This document shows positions 6,801 through 6,936 of a stretch of DNA of 6,936 nucleotides, piece by piece. The notes beneath the pieces were generated by a model. The model was given only the letters and a program-made list of their open reading frames with translations, was not told where the DNA came from and searched no databases. Position 1 is the first letter of the stretch. Each line of letters opens with the position of its first letter. The position numbers and the translations under genes are program-made. This DNA is from Candidatus Hermodarchaeota archaeon (lineage in GTDB: Archaea; Asgardarchaeota; Hermodarchaeia; Hermodarchaeales; Hermodarchaeaceae): contig JAEOSV010000123.1 of assembly GCA_016840185.1 (NCBI GenBank), positions 1 to 6,936 of the forward strand, given 5' to 3'.

Positions 6801-6936
6801 TGCGCATCGCCGCCCAACTGCGGAAGATGCCCAAGGAAGATTGGGATGAAATCTTCCATACCCTTGCCATTGCAGAGACTCCTGCAACCGTAACCGTTGA
6901 GGATGAGCTAGGTCCTGATGAATTTCCATCACTTAC
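767..6936 (+). CDS. Giant single-pass surface protein with jelly-roll and tandem Ig-like domains (3' partial)
   Basis: One frame stays open for 2056 codons and runs off the right edge. The start is TTG at 767, fixed by the ribosome binding site and by a signal peptide directly after it; the first in-frame ATG is only at codon 143. Order of parts: signal peptide (1-34); galactose-binding-like jelly-roll domain (about 99-268); beta-rich region of unclear family (about 269-795), including a possible diverged Ig-like unit around WGQP at 572; ten Ig-like units (796-1824); transmembrane helix (about 1835-1855); basic juxtamembrane segment (RKMRNMSK); cytoplasmic tail (1866 to the edge). Residues before the helix contain 46 N-X-S/T sequons by my count and only four cysteines, as expected for a glycosylated archaeal surface protein. 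The tail is shared with the protein upstream. I infer an adhesin, receptor or cell-envelope protein. No catalytic motif was seen, so ligand and partner are unknown. Confidence 0.9.
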   Translation, partial: MKLGKLEVAVVITLFFVIIASPSGLPQHPVASAAPNSPYQGNGNAIDVHEFAQNITTSITGGENGTSVIYDSDWFPAGYRGYRFQTNVSDLVRFTDPLPNGSFENTTAFGSTWNLTNSDPGSPLIESINPDTGYSPTDGSYVMDVALPDEKLNGQRTAYIDNDFNYTSEIYPYYSKVSFDIKLDDITDKDWLLLRVAIWNQGMEKGHWQYDLKTLKDAIGEDSWSTEEFTTSPINGQVRLRISLVKQTSKNEDVKGHIIFDNIRYVIGSYVKPEEAGLTLNDEPFVDSPSNPAGSVDIYSDSSAREEVSWATCWTSDQTFQISSSQFDNLTFSYEYAMYVKHIEAGGASTFFSAPVDDSPNWRASYSVSTGAPSGHERYSFGLFLVTGWIRTEVNSSLGQSMTHSYNVTSNFVKLDDGGPNVGETYNVYASASNFVLSVLPQKSSNPIGPWDNVSSGGYFVKGDFIRVLALLHPIAFSGDNFANVSIFFPNGTLWQSAESPTDVVIDDITDSLTSISWQIPDISDADIGQSWTITVSFDNQEQCGMQQAFFSVVVGSQVTKQTPSDGTRVIWGQPILVNVTAQNNYTLSYITDGTAQVRYIDRNLQVQYVAMVANNQGAYSTNLATTLMTPNPNAGFAVEFFRHGYMNASYDEGTAIHYTINLVNDITTEVIKPSQITGPNEYSAETSSIQGYTIQAKFYDPYQSAYVLNETSFWPTVLVTYDYYEDTGSGFGSIISSGSFSQNVSTRIFYKHDPTYLESVDRVKYEVIMRVEDASWNFEQQNFTILITIVDYATDLDAFQTSIAFPPIGNGWTTFNQESDDYEVHVYWSETFNITVFYENSSTLIGISSATVRVLVGGSTYSLSEGQPGYYTRLLDTTSLNPGITVLYVNASYPAHAYQAIQIRLNIELRSTSLQHNQTGLTFQLAWGEEFPILFTYSDVVNVASPQPLDSATVTVTGYIESHYSVQNNVDGTYAITLSGDVSEDTYIVRFSFNQSKYQIRSITFTIIVRPRHTQSTGFPDTVSVPWGDDVVITLHLNDTDEDFQGIPGATVTFTWFDNILGTDYWFSDNGDGTYTITLNTTKVPAGTQGYTILFQFNKTHYDFSQTTVIFQVRDIGAILYNLGTLEPYGASVPWGDSLTIILQFNNTDHGNFLIQGATISCNWDFFYWGVTYNTTYNAYLLRIDTSSRPEGSYTIQISSELIHYQSGTNVQAFVLRTIQTTGNVAPSYIPAHPLGDNLTLIITYQDLDHGGILIPFATLTNDWNATFYTIYDFSNGTYVIELNTTCRGRGSHQLLITLSLPPHYAPITLPVTLILERTPLTVTIIDPAGAQTSVEYGDSVLLTVSVTNHHGLPVSDIVTTFRWGGHNPVTMSYLGGGIYTFTFLANETPSSYVITIEAANETKYQLGLGTVLLFIQPTGTDLDVLTPLVIAVIGGTFEISVNFTTILGSPIDGANVTYAWTNQTGILIQVAPGIYNATIDTTGFDSGQYNMYISASKPTMLEQFRTINVILSVIPTALQTTTPVFNLYWGTPFEVSIYFNDTYNNLPIDGADIQYSWANQTGSLLPTGTPGWYNISLSSTLFTAGSFYTLTLTADYPGYQYALTSRTVNINRQPTGLAITQSETYYPPAGITIPQNGTSWRIPWGDILILYFNYTDSNGLSIPNATGVYNWGLGTGNLEYLDGLYVAQIDLTGVTPGPYQLIITLSKQNYERQQSPTYELTITRFETEVTILEGPTTVSTGTPFTLAILITDRYHQLPVTSANVSISIHTLGLTNQPMDNHNDGTYSIVLSIPSPGAHEIIIHVEVDERFSLTEEPVLVLAQLNPIVQNAFQWGTIIAIIGIILLAIWFAYVRVFSIPWMVRKMRNMSKVLGKGDTPTLSKMDRTRISDRTELMSEIADPYYGAVGMASTTIVIPVEVAWAEREAEDEAIWSELKALPLIEYEQKLELFQQMKQIAPSERVWFIEDLRKQMADGTRFARKIKEPEVSEDLENELQARLATFPALSDTEKVRIAAQLRKMPKEDWDEIFHTLAIAETPATVTVEDELGPDEFPSL
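1061..1570 (+). other. Galactose-binding-like jelly-roll domain
   Basis: Residues 99-268 begin with NGSFE followed by a tryptophan and end with IIFDNIRYVIG. This opening and closing pair is typical of carbohydrate-binding-module-like jelly-roll domains: the N.SFE....W start, and a late strand with FDNI. Between them lie alternating beta strands such as YSKVSFDIKL and WLLLRVAIW. The family is known for glycan or surface binding, but no specific ligand can be inferred here. It sits at the outer, membrane-distal end of the protein. Confidence 0.55.
1571..3151 (+). other. Beta-rich ectodomain region of unassigned family
   Basis: Residues 269-795 are rich in alternating hydrophobic and polar residues and in N-X-S/T sequons, with no helical or membrane segment. 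The part near residues 470-565 (GGYFVKGDFIRV to FFSVVVGS) reads like an Ig-like sandwich. The following part contains VIWGQPILVNVT at 570-581, which resembles the WGD opening of the units in the later array, but its downstream half fits poorly. I do not recognise a defined family for residues 269-470. Confidence 0.4.
3152..6238 (+). repeat. Array of ten tandem Ig-like units, about 100 residues each
   Basis: Each unit has the same order of marks: an opening WGD-type turn followed by a beta strand, then I.GA.V...W, then GDGTY.I.L.T, then G.Y.I.I and an aromatic near the end. The opening motif lies at W829 (WSE), W928 (WGE), W1028 (WGD), W1136 (WGD), L1236 (LGD), Y1338 (YGD), I1435 (IGG), W1531 (WGT), W1646 (WGD) and T1742 (TGT). 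Spacings are 96-115 residues. Approximate unit bounds in bases: 3152-3499, 3500-3805, 3806-4117, 4118-4426, 4427-4720, 4721-5020, 5021-5308, 5309-5611, 5612-5944 and 5945-6238. The fold is probably an Ig-like beta sandwich acting as a rigid stalk or adhesive surface. Units are divergent at DNA level, so the array is old, except that units 7 and 8 look closer to each other. Confidence 0.75.
6269..6331 (+). other. C-terminal transmembrane helix
   Basis: Residues 1835-1855 (starting WGTIIAIIGIILLAIWFAY) form an uninterrupted hydrophobic stretch. It is followed by basic residues (R1857, then RKMR), so the positive-inside rule places the C-terminal side in the cytoplasm. Sequons agree: 46 before the helix and one after it. 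Confidence 0.9.
6362..6936 (+). other. Conserved cytoplasmic tail shared with the upstream paralog
   Basis: From residue 1866 to the window edge (191 residues) the tail matches the first gene product from its first visible residue. The first part (about 1866-1920) has short beta-like stretches such as TTIVIPVEV. It is followed by EREAEDE and a helical region with two similar units at residues 1934-1972 and 1998-2036 (bases 6566-6682 and 6758-6874). After the second unit the upstream protein stops within a few residues, whereas this one continues with an acidic stretch (TVEDELGPDEF) and is still open. From memory, the layout resembles tails I associate with Thorarchaeal surface proteins; this is unverified. 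Confidence 0.75.

Noticed and set aside
6297..6932. Several minus-strand open frames of 66-87 residues near the right edge
   Set aside because: All are antisense to the membrane helix and conserved tail, whose plus-strand reading is confirmed by homology to the first gene. Some also mirror the antisense frame at 234-518.

Overview
The window looks archaeal, most likely from an uncultivated lineage and plausibly an Asgard archaeon of the Thorarchaeia type. That placement is inference from four things: very large exported proteins built from tandem Ig-like domains, many N-glycosylation sequons outside the membrane, a single C-terminal membrane anchor with a helical cytoplasmic tail, and a TTG start behind a strong Shine-Dalgarno sequence. 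No ribosomal or informational gene is present to confirm it.

Layout: positions 1-534 encode the last 177 residues of a protein cut by the left edge. Positions 535-766 are intergenic, with a stem-loop plus T-tract terminator after the first gene, weak AT-rich promoter candidates and a clear ribosome binding site (755-760). From 767 to the right edge, one uninterrupted frame encodes at least 2056 residues of a giant surface protein that is still open where the window ends. It has no in-frame ATG before codon 143 and starts at TTG. Its parts in order are a signal peptide, a galactose-binding-like (jelly-roll) domain, a poorly resolved beta-rich region, ten tandem Ig-like units of about 100 residues, one transmembrane helix and a cytoplasmic tail.

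The main observation is that the 177-residue fragment at the left edge is not an independent small protein. It aligns without gaps over 116 residues to the cytoplasmic tail of the giant protein (about half the residues identical by hand count). The locus is therefore probably a tandem pair of paralogous single-pass surface proteins. Within each tail a roughly 39-residue helical unit occurs twice.

The likely arrangement is a pair of glycosylated cell-surface adhesins or receptors whose ectodomains project outward while a conserved tail binds a common cytoplasmic partner. The partner and the ligand cannot be read from this window. No mobile element, CRISPR array, tRNA or rRNA was seen.
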